This document shows positions 16,751 to 25,497 of a stretch of DNA of 64,000 nt, piece after piece. Position 1 is the first letter of the stretch. Each line of letters starts with the position of its first letter. The stretch spans positions 62,001-126,000 of the forward strand of contig SIHP01000006.1 of the NCBI GenBank assembly GCA_004762155.1. Direction: 5' to 3'. This DNA comes from Flavobacteriaceae bacterium. GTDB taxonomy: Bacteria; Bacteroidota; Bacteroidia; Flavobacteriales; Flavobacteriaceae. The notes beneath the pieces were generated by a model. That model was not told the origin of the DNA, did not search any database, and saw only the letters and a program-made list of their open reading frames with translations. The position numbers and the translations under genes are program-made.

Positions 16751-17498
16751 ATTTATTTAAAGTCTTTTCTAGTTCGTTTAGTTGATTAACAATTATATCT
16801 CTTTGAGATTTAACCTTATTTTTTAATGTAATATCATATTTAAAATTTTTATGCATTGCATTTGGATGTTGAATGAAATGGGCATAAGATTGAGAATGCT
16901 TTAAGAAGTTTAAATAATTCTCAAGATTGTCTGTTTTTGAAATCAAATGTGATTTTGTAGTAATCTTATCAGATATTAGCTTGTTATTTGGTAGAATTAT
17001 ATTTTTAACCATTTCATTCCAAATAATTGAGGCTTCATTCATTAAATCTTCATCTTCAGGAAATGAATTAGGACCAAAATTGCTAAATATATCTTCGTTA
17101 GTTGATAAGGTTGTAAATATTGGGTCGTAAAAGTATTCTAATCTTTCTTTGTCCAACTTAATTGAAGACATAGTAAAATCTCTTTTAAGAGCTTCTTTTG
17201 ATTCAATTCGTATTTTTAATAAGACGATTAAGTTGGTAATAAATAAAACAAATAATGCAATTATTGAAGGTAAATAAGTTTTTAACCACTCGTTTGTACT
17301 TTCTTGTTTTGGTGTAATATCTTTTATTGATACTGTATCTAAATCAATAAAATTTTTAAAATAAATTGTATCACTCACTTTATTTAATTCTGTTGTATCT
17401 TTTTTTAGTCTTAAGGGAATAGTATTTATACTTGCTTCTTTATTTTGAGCAAATAAATTTAAGTTTATTAATAATATAAATGTTAATATTAGTTTCAT
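16728..17498 (-). CDS. Cassette gene: secreted or membrane protein of an NTase unit
   Basis: The protein has 256 residues: a signal sequence (1-17), a short extracytoplasmic region, one membrane helix near 75-95 (SIIALFVLFITNLIVLLK) and a cytoplasmic helical domain of about 160 residues. No family was recognised. It is the first gene of a tight three-gene cassette with a nucleotidyltransferase. A membrane effector or anchor controlled by the NTase is one possibility. Confidence 0.6.
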   Translation of the reverse strand: MKLILTFILLINLNLFAQNKEASINTIPLRLKKDTTELNKVSDTIYFKNFIDLDTVSIKDITPKQESTNEWLKTYLPSIIALFVLFITNLIVLLKIRIESKEALKRDFTMSSIKLDKERLEYFYDPIFTTLSTNEDIFSNFGPNSFPEDEDLMNEASIIWNEMVKNIILPNNKLISDKITTKSHLISKTDNLENYLNFLKHSQSYAHFIQHPNAMHKNFKYDITLKNKVKSQRDIIVNQLNELEKTLNKYGSKKSI

Positions 17499-17513
17499 AT
17501 TTCCTCAAATGGG

Positions 17514-17710
17514 ATACAACGGCTCGGCTAATGTTAGTAAGGGATTAAATAAGCATTTAATTTCGGATTAAGCGATTAGCCAAAACTTTTTATTTTGTTT
17601 TATTTTTTTCTGTTCTAAAGCCAAATCAAAAGATTTGGCGGACTTTATAAAAATACACTAAACTTTGGATTAAGCACCAAAACCCGTATTAATTTTAGCC
17701 ATTGTTGTAG
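17514..17710. repeat. attC-like palindromic site D
   Basis: Left arm ATACAAC-ggctc-GGCTAATGTTAGTAAGGG and right arm CCCGTATTAATTTTAGCC-att-GTTGTAG enclose about 140 bases that nearly match site J (38127-38324). The five-base spacer faces the gene start (left cassette) and the three-base spacer the gene end (right cassette), both minus-strand genes. Confidence 0.78.
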
Positions 17711-17721
17711 GGCGTTTTTTT

Positions 17722-19056
17722 CTACATTCCTTCCTCTACCTTGTCAACTGCTTTCTCAATAATTTCTTTTGTGCTATCTTCTAGAGTTTCAGCTATTGTT
17801 TTTCCTTTTTTCTTATCTCTATCAAAAAAATTCATTATTGGGTTATCTGATTTTTGATAGTCTTTAATTAGTTTACCTGGATTTTCACTTGTTACATTTA
17901 AAAAACTATTAAGAAGTTTTATTCTTAATTCTTCTGATATATCAGAATCTTCTATATTTTCTATTTGTTTAGAAAGTCCTTCTATTGTCATACTTAACAC
18001 TTGTTTGTGTGAATATTCTTCTATTAATCTTTTAGATAAGTTAACCTTTTTATTAGCAGAAATAGTTGTCCAAATTAATGGAATATATAGAGGCAGAAAA
18101 GCTAACATTATTTTTGGCGCTCTTTCTATTGTATCAGTTAAAGTTGCTCCTGATAAAAGATAAACAATACTAATTGTAATAGGTAGTAAAGCTGATAATG
18201 AAATGTATAAGATTCCTTTATTAAAACTCTTCTTGTACTCTTTGTACAATTCTTCTTCCTCATTTTTTTTAGAAACAAAAGCAGAACTTAAACCTGCAGT
18301 TAAAGCATTTGGAAGTAATGACTCTATTTGCTTATTAATTTTATCATATTCTTTTTTTGAATTTGATTTTAAGCTATCTATGTCATCTTGATTTGTTTTA
18401 TAAAAATCATTGTATTGTTCTTTACTTGTCTGTTTTAGATTTTCAAGATTTTCTTCTAAACTTTCAGATGTTTCTGTTAATTGGTTGTAAGATGTTTCAA
18501 GGTCTTTTTTTAAACCTTCTACATTAATTATTGTTCCATCTTCGTCTTTATCTTCATAACCTAGTATTTCTCTATGAAGTTCATCTATTTCTGTTTTTTT
18601 GGTTAAAATCCCTTTGTATGTTGTATTTGCTTTACTAGAATTCTCCTCAATTTTTAATATTAAATCATCTAATTGGTTTATTTCTTCTTCAATTTCTGGA
18701 TGTTCTTCTATAACATCACTTATCCTAGTTAAAAAGTTAGATAAATTTATACTGTTGTCAAGCAAATCATTACTGATTTCAATCGATTTTGTATGATTTG
18801 AGGTTATGTCATTTAATTTAGTATTAATTTCAGATTCAATCTGAACTAATTTTGAATGTATTTCATTTGCTTCGTTCAGTCTAATTTCTGCTTTATTTCT
18901 ATATTCAGATGCTTTTCTTGATGCTTGTTTTGCTTCTTTTTCAATATCTGACGGTTTTTCAGTAATCTGTTTTTCAAGTACAGAAAGTCTTTCCCAAAGT
19001 TTTTTTCTTTCATCTTCTAGGTATTCAATTTTTTTTGAATTTTTTCCGTCAAACAT
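17722..19056 (-). CDS. Cassette gene: coiled-coil protein with two central membrane helices
   Basis: The protein has 444 residues. About 270 residues of predicted coiled coil (heptad-rich, many Glu/Lys/Asn) are followed by two hydrophobic helices (ILYISLSALLPITISIVYLL and IMLAFLPLYIPLIWTTIS) and a 100-residue charged tail. No catalytic motif was seen. It is the only gene in its cassette. Membrane-anchored coiled-coil proteins of this build occur in defence islands, but the function is unknown. Confidence 0.65.
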   Translation of the reverse strand: MFDGKNSKKIEYLEDERKKLWERLSVLEKQITEKPSDIEKEAKQASRKASEYRNKAEIRLNEANEIHSKLVQIESEINTKLNDITSNHTKSIEISNDLLDNSINLSNFLTRISDVIEEHPEIEEEINQLDDLILKIEENSSKANTTYKGILTKKTEIDELHREILGYEDKDEDGTIINVEGLKKDLETSYNQLTETSESLEENLENLKQTSKEQYNDFYKTNQDDIDSLKSNSKKEYDKINKQIESLLPNALTAGLSSAFVSKKNEEEELYKEYKKSFNKGILYISLSALLPITISIVYLLSGATLTDTIERAPKIMLAFLPLYIPLIWTTISANKKVNLSKRLIEEYSHKQVLSMTIEGLSKQIENIEDSDISEELRIKLLNSFLNVTSENPGKLIKDYQKSDNPIMNFFDRDKKKGKTIAETLEDSTKEIIEKAVDKVEEGM

Positions 19057-19080
19057 TTTTTTATTTTTTTGGGTTATGCA

Positions 19081-19210
19081 CTACAACGGCTGGTGTATGG
19101 TTAGTGGCGAATTTAGAAGCAGTTAATTTTTGATTTTGCTCTTTGTTTGTGGAATTTCGAAATGTTGAAGTTTAAAATGAAACCGCCATTAACTATACAC
19201 TTTGTTATGA
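19081..19210. repeat. attC-like palindromic site E
   Basis: Left arm CTACAAC-ggctg-GTGTATGGTTAGTGGCG and right arm CGCCATTAACTATACAC-ttt-GTTATGA, with about 85 bases between. The left end complements its cassette start at 17704-17713 at nine of ten bases. Spacers are five and three bases, as in the other sites next to minus-strand genes. Confidence 0.78.
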
Positions 19211-19214
19211 GCTT

Positions 19215-19823
19215 TTATTTTTCTTCAAATAGAGCAAAGTATGCTCCTCCTGGATCTCTTAATATTGACATTTTGCCATTTTTAACTTTAAAAGGAGTTA
19301 CTTCAACTTTTGCTCCAAGTTCTTTTGCTTCATTAGTTTTATTAATAATGTCATTTGTGTAAAAAGTAACTCTCCAGTAGCTTTTTACCTGTCTTAAATT
19401 ATCTTTTAAATCATAAAGTCCTCCTTTTAATTCTTCAGTTCCTTCAACGAAATATTTTAAATTATCTGAATTTTTGGGTGTAATTGTTTCCCATTTAAAC
19501 AGCGTACTATAGAATAACTCTGTTGAGTCATTTTTTGTCGTTACATTATCTATCCAATATAAACTTCCTTCTTCTTTACCTGTTTTAAAGTGATATTCAT
19601 TTCCGTTCAAATTATCGTGTTTACCCTCTATTTTATCAGTAAAAGCAGTTTTACCGACAAAAAGGATTACTACAACCACTTCTAAAATCAAAAAAGAAAA
19701 TAGTTTTCGAAGATAACTTTCGTTAGCAAGTTTTATAACTTTAACCAATGCTAATAGTGTAATTATGGATGTAATAATAAATATTATAACACAAGACCAA
19801 CAAATAAATTCAATAATGTCCAT
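19215..19823 (-). CDS. Cassette gene: two-helix membrane protein with VOC/glyoxalase-like C-terminus
   Basis: The protein has 202 residues. Two membrane helices lie at about 8-30 and 42-60, then a region containing EVTPFKVKNGKMSILRDPGGAYFALFEEK, the typical last strand of vicinal-oxygen-chelate (glyoxalase/bleomycin-resistance) domains. Only one VOC half is visible. Role unknown. It is the cassette nearest the right leader of array 1. Confidence 0.6.
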   Translation of the reverse strand: MDIIEFICWSCVIIFIITSIITLLALVKVIKLANESYLRKLFSFLILEVVVVILFVGKTAFTDKIEGKHDNLNGNEYHFKTGKEEGSLYWIDNVTTKNDSTELFYSTLFKWETITPKNSDNLKYFVEGTEELKGGLYDLKDNLRQVKSYWRVTFYTNDIINKTNEAKELGAKVEVTPFKVKNGKMSILRDPGGAYFALFEEK

Positions 19824-19880
19824 AAAATTAGATTTTAAATTGTGAGAGTTTTTCTAAATTATGAGGTTCTCTCTAATTGC

Positions 19881-20157
19881 TCATAACATGTTTATATAAA
19901 CACCTTTATTGCGGTATACACGCCAAATAGAGATATATACGCAATAGAAGCATTTAATAATTACTTCTTTTTTATTACAGACAACTAGCTTATAAACATG
20001 TAAAACAAATCGTTAAACAACCAAATTGTATGTATAAGCAACATTACAAAAACTTAAGACAAGAACTTTACGGGTATCCACATTGAAAATTGCATTTTTA
20101 TGCAAAATATTATTTATGAGGTGTTTAGGGATGAAAAAAGATGTTATTTAAACAATA
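19881..20157 (+). repeat. Right leader of cassette array 1
   Basis: The boundary CTCATAAC-atg-TTTATATAAACACC begins a palindrome that closes at TTATAAACATGT and GTTAAAC (20012-20018). A conserved tail follows (ACGGGTATCCACAT near 20065-20080). The whole is inverted relative to 13699-13976, and the outer 15 bases overlap the stop region of the polyvalent gene. Similar leaders lie at 38822 and 56593. On the minus strand, GTTTTTG (20047-20053) and TACAATTTG (20022-20030) may be a promoter firing into the array. Confidence 0.8.
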
Positions 20158-23100
20158 ACATCTTGTAATTCGGTAGGGACTTCATTAGAATTTGGGTAAT
20201 TCTCCTGGTTATTTAGTTTCCCAGAGTAAATATTATAATGAATTTCGTTTAAAGGTTTGGATTGATAACGGTTTTTGTTGGCGTACACAAAACTATCTTT
20301 ATAATCGGGTTTCTTATCTACAAAAAATATAGAATCTCCATCAAACTGGCTTGCAGTACCACCTCTCATGCTTCCGTCTGAGGTTAATTGAAAAACAATT
20401 AAAAATAGTTTGCTATTGTATTTTTTTCTTAGGTCTTTATCTACTTCAAACTTTCGATCAAACTCTTTAAGTTTAGCAAAGCTATCAATAACAATCACAT
20501 CATTTTCTCTAATGAGTTTGTCTAATTGGGTTAAGTTTTTAATTTCAGGATTATCAATATTATTTAAAGCAGTATCATTAATATATTCATCTACTTTATC
20601 CCAATATAATTTAGATTCTGGGTGTTCTTCCATACTGGCATGACCTACTTTATATTTTTGAGCAAGTATGTTCATAAAACGATAAGCAAAACGTGTTTTT
20701 CCAGATCCTTGTTCTCCTGCAATAGTTAACACCAAACTCTCTTTAGTTTTAAATTCAATTTTACCTAAAAAAGCAGCCATATCAAAATCGCAAACATCGT
20801 ATAATTCAAATTCACGACCTTGCATTTTTTGTCTCCTGATGGCTAATGAATTTCTACCGGTGTTTTTTATTTCTACAGGAGTTTTAATAGTGTTTTGTTC
20901 CGGTATTATTTTGGGTTTAATAATTTCTGGAGCTGTTATAGTTATTTCTTCCTGGTGTAAATTTGAAGGATTAATATTTTGAACAGTTGGAGCAACAACT
21001 TGAATCTTTTCAGGTTGTTGTGTTGATCCGTTTAAAGAAAGTTCTAATTGTTTAGGTGTATTTTCTTTTGGTTGCTTGGTAACTTTTAAAAACTCCAATA
21101 AATCTTTTTTATTAGAACTATAATAGGTGTTTAATTGACGTTGCCAAACTCCGTTTTTAGGCGACCATTTAAAAGCTTGTCCGCTCTTTTTTAAGAATGA
21201 TCTAACTTCTATATCAGGTTTATGATCAAATAAAATCTGAATTTTATTAATTGTTCTATTGATTATAACTGTACCATTTTCAAAAGGGATTTCTGTATTC
21301 CCTTTTTCTTCAGCATTTTTAGATAACCTTTTTTCAAGAGTTATTTGCTTCTTTACATTTCTAATTTTAGCAGTTAAATTCGTTAAGAAAAACTTAGTGT
21401 TTTTTAAGTTCCTTGTCTCTCTTTTAGCCATATCAACCCAAGTTTCAATAACTTTCTGCTTAAAAAAATCTTCAAAACCTATTGCTATTTGTCTAATTTG
21501 TTTGTCTTTATCTAATCCTTTTTTTCGTAAAACGGCATTAATAACAGCATTCCCTTTTTTCATTAAAGAATGTTGTTCTTCTAAACTAGAAAGTTTTTTG
21601 TTAAGTTTTTCTAGTGCATCACTAGAACCCGTTTTAATTTTTTCAGCAGCTTTAGGTTTGAAAAAGTTGTCATATTTTTCACCAAACTCAATAAGTTCAT
21701 TTAATCTTTTATTAATGGTTTCAGATTTTTTTCTCATTCTATTAACTGGAAAATTAGAAGCACCAGTAATCATGGTTGACATCATACCATTTTTAGAATT
21801 CAAATACGCCAGGTATCTTTTTAGATATCCATTTTTAAAACGCAAGAATTTAGTTTTAAACTCTTCTTTTTGATCTAATTTTAACGCTTTCTCATAGTTC
21901 AGCTCATAAACACTTTTCAGATAAGAATAATATTCGTTTTGGTGAGACTTCGCTCTTTTTTCAGGAGAAAAACTAGTACCCGTGTGCGCTCTAAAGGCAA
22001 GTTCATAAGGAATATCCTCTTTAGAAAATCCTAATTCATTTTTTTGTTCAACAGCTTTTTCAGTTTTTAAGTCCTTATAAAATTTTGGTTCTTTCTCTTG
22101 ATTAACTTGCAATAAATAATCGGTAGCCTTTTGAGCTGCAGACGCACAACGCATTAAAAGCCTGTTGTCTTTTTTCATTAAAGTAATGGCTGTCAACCAA
22201 TTTTTAATATACTCGGAATGGTTTTTATTGGTGTGCCATAAAATACCTGCTTGCGCTGATAAAAACACAGCTCCAAATTCAGCAACCAATTCTTCTTTTG
22301 CATAAGCAAGCGATCCGAATTTACCTGTTAAATTTCTATCCAATCTTGTTTTATGAGCCGTAGAATGTATCAACTCATGAAAAAGCACCCGATAATAATC
22401 GTTTGCAGATTTAAAAGCTTCGTAGACTGGAACATTAACAGTATCCGATTTTGGACTATAATAAGCACCTCCTTTTGGGCTTTTTTGGATTTTAGCAGAT
22501 TTAGGCGGTAAATTTTTTAAAATAGCTTCAGCAAGTGAATTTTTAGCTTCTGTATTGGGTTTAGAAACTACATAGCCAAGTTTAGCCTTTTCTAAGTCTG
22601 TTAATTTATCTAAACCAAAATCAATACCTGTAACATCATCACCATTAAAAACATTATAATATTTTAAAATAGGCAATACTGTAACCAGAAAATCAAATTG
22701 TTTCGGATCATAACCTTTTGATTGTAAAAAGCCAATCATTTTTTGCTTAGTATAAGTAGAGAAACGTTGTTTCTTTTCTTTGTTTTCAAACTGAAATAAT
22801 CGGGTGAAATAAACAACCTCTAATCCTTTAGAACCTTTTTTAAGCTTTCCTTTTAACCCAACGATTTGTTTAAAGGTTAAGAAATACGGATTTTTAAAAA
22901 CGCCCAATAAATTAGCTCCTTTTAACAAGAAGGTATTAATTCCTCGATAGCCCTTTTTAGAAACAAAGTTTGTAGGAACTAAATATGCACCAGTGGTATA
23001 ATTTTCATCCCATTCATCAATATAATTTAATCCTGAAGCTTCATTAACAGCTTTAATCATTTTATCAGTAATCATCTGATAGATTTGAGCAGGACTAACA

Positions 23101-23504
23101 GGAGCGTTTAAACCTTGTTCTAAATCAGAATCTTGCAATTCAATATATTCTAAACCTGCTAAAAATTCAATTGGTACTTTTTGATCTAGTTTAGGTGTTT
23201 TATTTGTTTTTGGAGCAATAGCTTTAACAACGGCTCCATTTTTAAACAGCCAACCTTTTTTTAAAGTGCCTTTATTGGTTAAAGCCTCTTTATAGGTTAC
23301 TTGTTTTACAGGTGTGTTTTTGTATTGTTTTATTTTTAAAGCAAAAACAGCATCAGGATCACTAGGATTGTTGTTTAGTATTTTAGACAAACGAAAAACT
23401 ACATTGGTGTTTTGTTCTTTTTTTGCATCGTGCAATAAATTTTCCAAATCATTACGACTAACTTGTTTATTATGTAATTCTTGAAATTTACTTGTTGTAA
23501 TCAT
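20148..23504 (-). CDS. Polyvalent protein: ArdC-like, zincin and RecA-like ATPase domains
   Basis: The protein has 1118 residues. Residues about 130-260 resemble the ArdC N-terminal ssDNA-binding domain; a zincin follows with HELIH at 376-380 and a downstream KEELVAEFGAVFL third ligand (MPTase-PolyVal type). After a helical stretch comes a RSFLKKSGQAFKWSPKNGVWQR segment (LPD-type domain), a Pro-rich linker, and a P-loop ATPase with GEQGSGKT (930-937) and DVIVIDSF (Walker B). Polyvalent proteins enter the host with viral or plasmid DNA and counter defences. The 3' end is duplicated as a fragment near 56.9-57.05 kb. Confidence 0.8.
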   Translation of the reverse strand: MITTSKFQELHNKQVSRNDLENLLHDAKKEQNTNVVFRLSKILNNNPSDPDAVFALKIKQYKNTPVKQVTYKEALTNKGTLKKGWLFKNGAVVKAIAPKTNKTPKLDQKVPIEFLAGLEYIELQDSDLEQGLNAPVSPAQIYQMITDKMIKAVNEASGLNYIDEWDENYTTGAYLVPTNFVSKKGYRGINTFLLKGANLLGVFKNPYFLTFKQIVGLKGKLKKGSKGLEVVYFTRLFQFENKEKKQRFSTYTKQKMIGFLQSKGYDPKQFDFLVTVLPILKYYNVFNGDDVTGIDFGLDKLTDLEKAKLGYVVSKPNTEAKNSLAEAILKNLPPKSAKIQKSPKGGAYYSPKSDTVNVPVYEAFKSANDYYRVLFHELIHSTAHKTRLDRNLTGKFGSLAYAKEELVAEFGAVFLSAQAGILWHTNKNHSEYIKNWLTAITLMKKDNRLLMRCASAAQKATDYLLQVNQEKEPKFYKDLKTEKAVEQKNELGFSKEDIPYELAFRAHTGTSFSPEKRAKSHQNEYYSYLKSVYELNYEKALKLDQKEEFKTKFLRFKNGYLKRYLAYLNSKNGMMSTMITGASNFPVNRMRKKSETINKRLNELIEFGEKYDNFFKPKAAEKIKTGSSDALEKLNKKLSSLEEQHSLMKKGNAVINAVLRKKGLDKDKQIRQIAIGFEDFFKQKVIETWVDMAKRETRNLKNTKFFLTNLTAKIRNVKKQITLEKRLSKNAEEKGNTEIPFENGTVIINRTINKIQILFDHKPDIEVRSFLKKSGQAFKWSPKNGVWQRQLNTYYSSNKKDLLEFLKVTKQPKENTPKQLELSLNGSTQQPEKIQVVAPTVQNINPSNLHQEEITITAPEIIKPKIIPEQNTIKTPVEIKNTGRNSLAIRRQKMQGREFELYDVCDFDMAAFLGKIEFKTKESLVLTIAGEQGSGKTRFAYRFMNILAQKYKVGHASMEEHPESKLYWDKVDEYINDTALNNIDNPEIKNLTQLDKLIRENDVIVIDSFAKLKEFDRKFEVDKDLRKKYNSKLFLIVFQLTSDGSMRGGTASQFDGDSIFFVDKKPDYKDSFVYANKNRYQSKPLNEIHYNIYSGKLNNQENYPNSNEVPTELQDVIV

Positions 23505-23565
23505 TAATCGTTATAGTTTTTATAAATAAAATACCCTGTTATTAAAGCACCTAATACCCCTACTG

Positions 23566-24138
23566 TTATGAGCACATTCTTTTTTTTTTTACTTCAACTC
23601 CAAATTTTAGAATTAGATCATTAACTCGATTCCTCCAGGCATGACCAAATTTTTCATAGTCACTTTTTGTTTTGTAGTTTTCTAAACGAGTACTCGCAAG
23701 CTTATCAAAAAGCAGGTTTGGATCAACAGCATTTATAGCTTGTAAAGTGAGACTTCCAATACTCCCGTCAATGGTAAGTTGCTTACCAAAATAGTTGTTC
23801 AATGTTTGTTGTGTAATTTTAGCAGCAGAACCAGTTCCTGCATTAATTGCGTGATCTGCAATCATTTCAGCCACTCCTTGATCCAGTATTTCATCAGCCT
23901 TTACTTTATCCCAAAACTCATTTTTAAAGAGTATATGCGCTTCTGTTTTGGTGATGTTTTTAATATCTTCCATTGATGGCGGAAAGCCCATAACGTCTTC
24001 ATAAAAACGTGCCGAAACTCCATAATTTGTACCAACACGATCGCCCAGGGAATTATAGTTTCCTTTGTCTTCAACAAAGTTCTGATAACCTCCTTCCGCC
24101 TGTTCTATGGAATCTTTAAATAATTGATAGCTAGCCAT
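23566..24138 (-). CDS. GH108-type muramidase (endolysin) with out-of-frame membrane tail
   Basis: The protein has 190 residues as written. EGGYQN at 15-20 holds the catalytic Glu of glycoside hydrolase 108 (phage N-acetylmuramidase); the NYGVSARFYEDVMG, AHILFKNEFWDKVKAD and PF09374-like C-terminal (GSIGSLTLQAINA) regions agree. The frame ends after an 11-A run (23580-23590). One base over, translation continues as KNVLITVGVLGALITGYFIYKN to a TAA at 23504-23506 that overlaps the next start (TAATG). A membrane-anchored lysozyme made by slippage or frameshifting is likely, or the run is one base short. Confidence 0.85.
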   Translation of the reverse strand: MASYQLFKDSIEQAEGGYQNFVEDKGNYNSLGDRVGTNYGVSARFYEDVMGFPPSMEDIKNITKTEAHILFKNEFWDKVKADEILDQGVAEMIADHAINAGTGSAAKITQQTLNNYFGKQLTIDGSIGSLTLQAINAVDPNLLFDKLASTRLENYKTKSDYEKFGHAWRNRVNDLILKFGVEVKKKRMCS

Positions 24139-24141
24139 GAC

Positions 24142-24627
24142 TTAAAATTTTATTGTAGTTGTTTTTCCTAAAGCAGATAAGTCTAGTTCAAAGGAAAAAT
24201 TATTGATAATGTTTTGGGTGTCTTTACCTGATAACTCATTTAGTAGGTATTGAGCACCAGTTAAAGATGGAATTTCTATATAAACAGAAGGCAAATCAAA
24301 ATGACCACCGCTAGGCAAATCTATTTTTGAAGTGTCCAGATTAGAAAAGGCTAACAGTTTTCCTGTTTTCTTTTCAAATACACGAATAACTTTAGCCTTT
24401 AAAAAACCAGTATTGACACTTAAATCTTCAACAGTAGGATTAACAGCTCTAATAACTAAATCCATAGAAAACTGTTTTAAAGAAAATTTAAAATTCTTTA
24501 CACTAACCAGTTTAAATTGAATATTATCTAAGATGTGATCTAGCTGCTTTTTTTTGTTAAAAACAACTATAGCTACAGAAGTAAGTGAAATACCTGTTAT
24601 TAGAAAAAATAGAGAACGATTACTCAT
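24142..24627 (-). CDS. Membrane-anchored LEA2-like protein
   Basis: The protein has 161 residues: one N-terminal helix (4-23), then a beta-rich domain (LVSVKNFKFSLKQFSMDLVIRAVNPT, followed by NTGFLKAKV) like LEA-14/water-stress domains. It lies three bases from both neighbours in the lysis-gene region. Possibly part of the particle or of the lysis apparatus. No experimental family known to me. Confidence 0.6.
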   Translation of the reverse strand: MSNRSLFFLITGISLTSVAIVVFNKKKQLDHILDNIQFKLVSVKNFKFSLKQFSMDLVIRAVNPTVEDLSVNTGFLKAKVIRVFEKKTGKLLAFSNLDTSKIDLPSGGHFDLPSVYIEIPSLTGAQYLLNELSGKDTQNIINNFSFELDLSALGKTTTIKF

Positions 24628-24629
24628 CT

Positions 24630-25154
24630 TTAGATTATTTTTAATTTAGATAAAACATAAACAGCTACTATAAGTATTAGAAAAACAATCCATAACCAAC
24701 CAGGAGTTCTGTATTTAATGATTGTTTTTTCTACCTGTTTGATAACAACCTGTTTTTGTATGGATTTTAAACTGTCTATTTTTTTAACCAGGGCATTTTC
24801 AGTACTCCCGATTTTACTAGTGATATAGAATCCTTTACTGGGTTTGTTATAGGTTATTTTATAACTATTTGCACCGCTTTTTTTATAGGTTTTAAAGTTT
24901 GATAACCGTGTATTTATTACGCTATCAACTTTTGTATTTCCCGTTTCAAGAGGTAAAAAGATCATATCATCAATAGCCTGATTGATTGTTTTTTCTGATA
25001 TACTTTTTGTTTTTGAAATAAGGGAGTCCTTTTGAGTAGTATTCATTTTCACTAGCTTGTGCTTAGACGAAGCACAAGCTGTGAAAATTAAAATAACAAG
25101 GACAGAATAGATACTATTTTTAATTTTTTTCAAGAGTTCCAAATTTTTGTTCAT
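24630..25154 (-). CDS. Spanin-like lipoprotein with C-terminal membrane helix
   Basis: From the ATG at 25154 the protein has 174 residues with a lipoprotein signal ending IFTAC and a C-terminal helix (PGWLWIVFLILIVAVYVL, about 152-169). Outer-membrane lipid at one end and an inner-membrane helix at the other is the layout of unimolecular (u-)spanins, which fuse the two membranes at the end of lysis. It sits with the GH108 muramidase. An earlier ATG (25184) would place ten residues before the signal and is less likely. Confidence 0.6.
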   Translation of the reverse strand: MNKNLELLKKIKNSIYSVLVILIFTACASSKHKLVKMNTTQKDSLISKTKSISEKTINQAIDDMIFLPLETGNTKVDSVINTRLSNFKTYKKSGANSYKITYNKPSKGFYITSKIGSTENALVKKIDSLKSIQKQVVIKQVEKTIIKYRTPGWLWIVFLILIVAVYVLSKLKII

Positions 25155-25497
25155 AGCGTAGAATGATATTTCTTTGTGAAGCAATTATTTTGTTTTGACG
25201 TTGTATAATATCTTCTTGTTGTTCAATTATTATATCTAATTTTTGATTGTTTTTTTCAAGTTTTTCATTGCGGTCTTCTAAATAATCTGATCTACTATCA
25301 AAATCATTTTTCAAGTTTTCCAACATTTGGCTTTTGATCTCAAATTCAAGCCTATAATTTTCTAGTTTTTTTTCATAAGCTAGAAACTCCGCTTCTTTTC
25401 CTTTAATTCTTCTTGTTTTACGACCAAGAATAAATAAGAAAACAGCACCTATCATCTTTGCGATAGGTTGCCAACTATTAAGTAAAACATCAAACAT
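25120..25497 (-). CDS. Membrane-anchored coiled-coil protein, i-spanin-like
   Basis: The protein has 125 residues: one N-terminal helix (about 10-25) and then continuous coiled coil to the end. The 3' end overlaps the spanin-like lipoprotein gene. In phages, an inner-membrane coiled-coil protein encoded overlapping a lipoprotein is the Rz/Rz1 pattern; here the pair lies next to an endolysin. Whether it acts with the downstream lipoprotein or is a particle component is not known. Confidence 0.6.
   Translation of the reverse strand: MFDVLLNSWQPIAKMIGAVFLFILGRKTRRIKGKEAEFLAYEKKLENYRLEFEIKSQMLENLKNDFDSRSDYLEDRNEKLEKNNQKLDIIIEQQEDIIQRQNKIIASQRNIILRYEQKFGTLEKN

Noticed and set aside
17514..17710. 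The palindromic sites as simple terminators or REP-type repeats
   Set aside because: Their end cores differ between sites but match the far end of the same cassette; terminators or inserted repeats would not give this.
21259..21873. A 204-codon plus-strand ORF inside the polyvalent gene
   Set aside because: It is antisense to a well-supported coding frame and has the Ser/Leu/Phe-rich composition of a shadow ORF.
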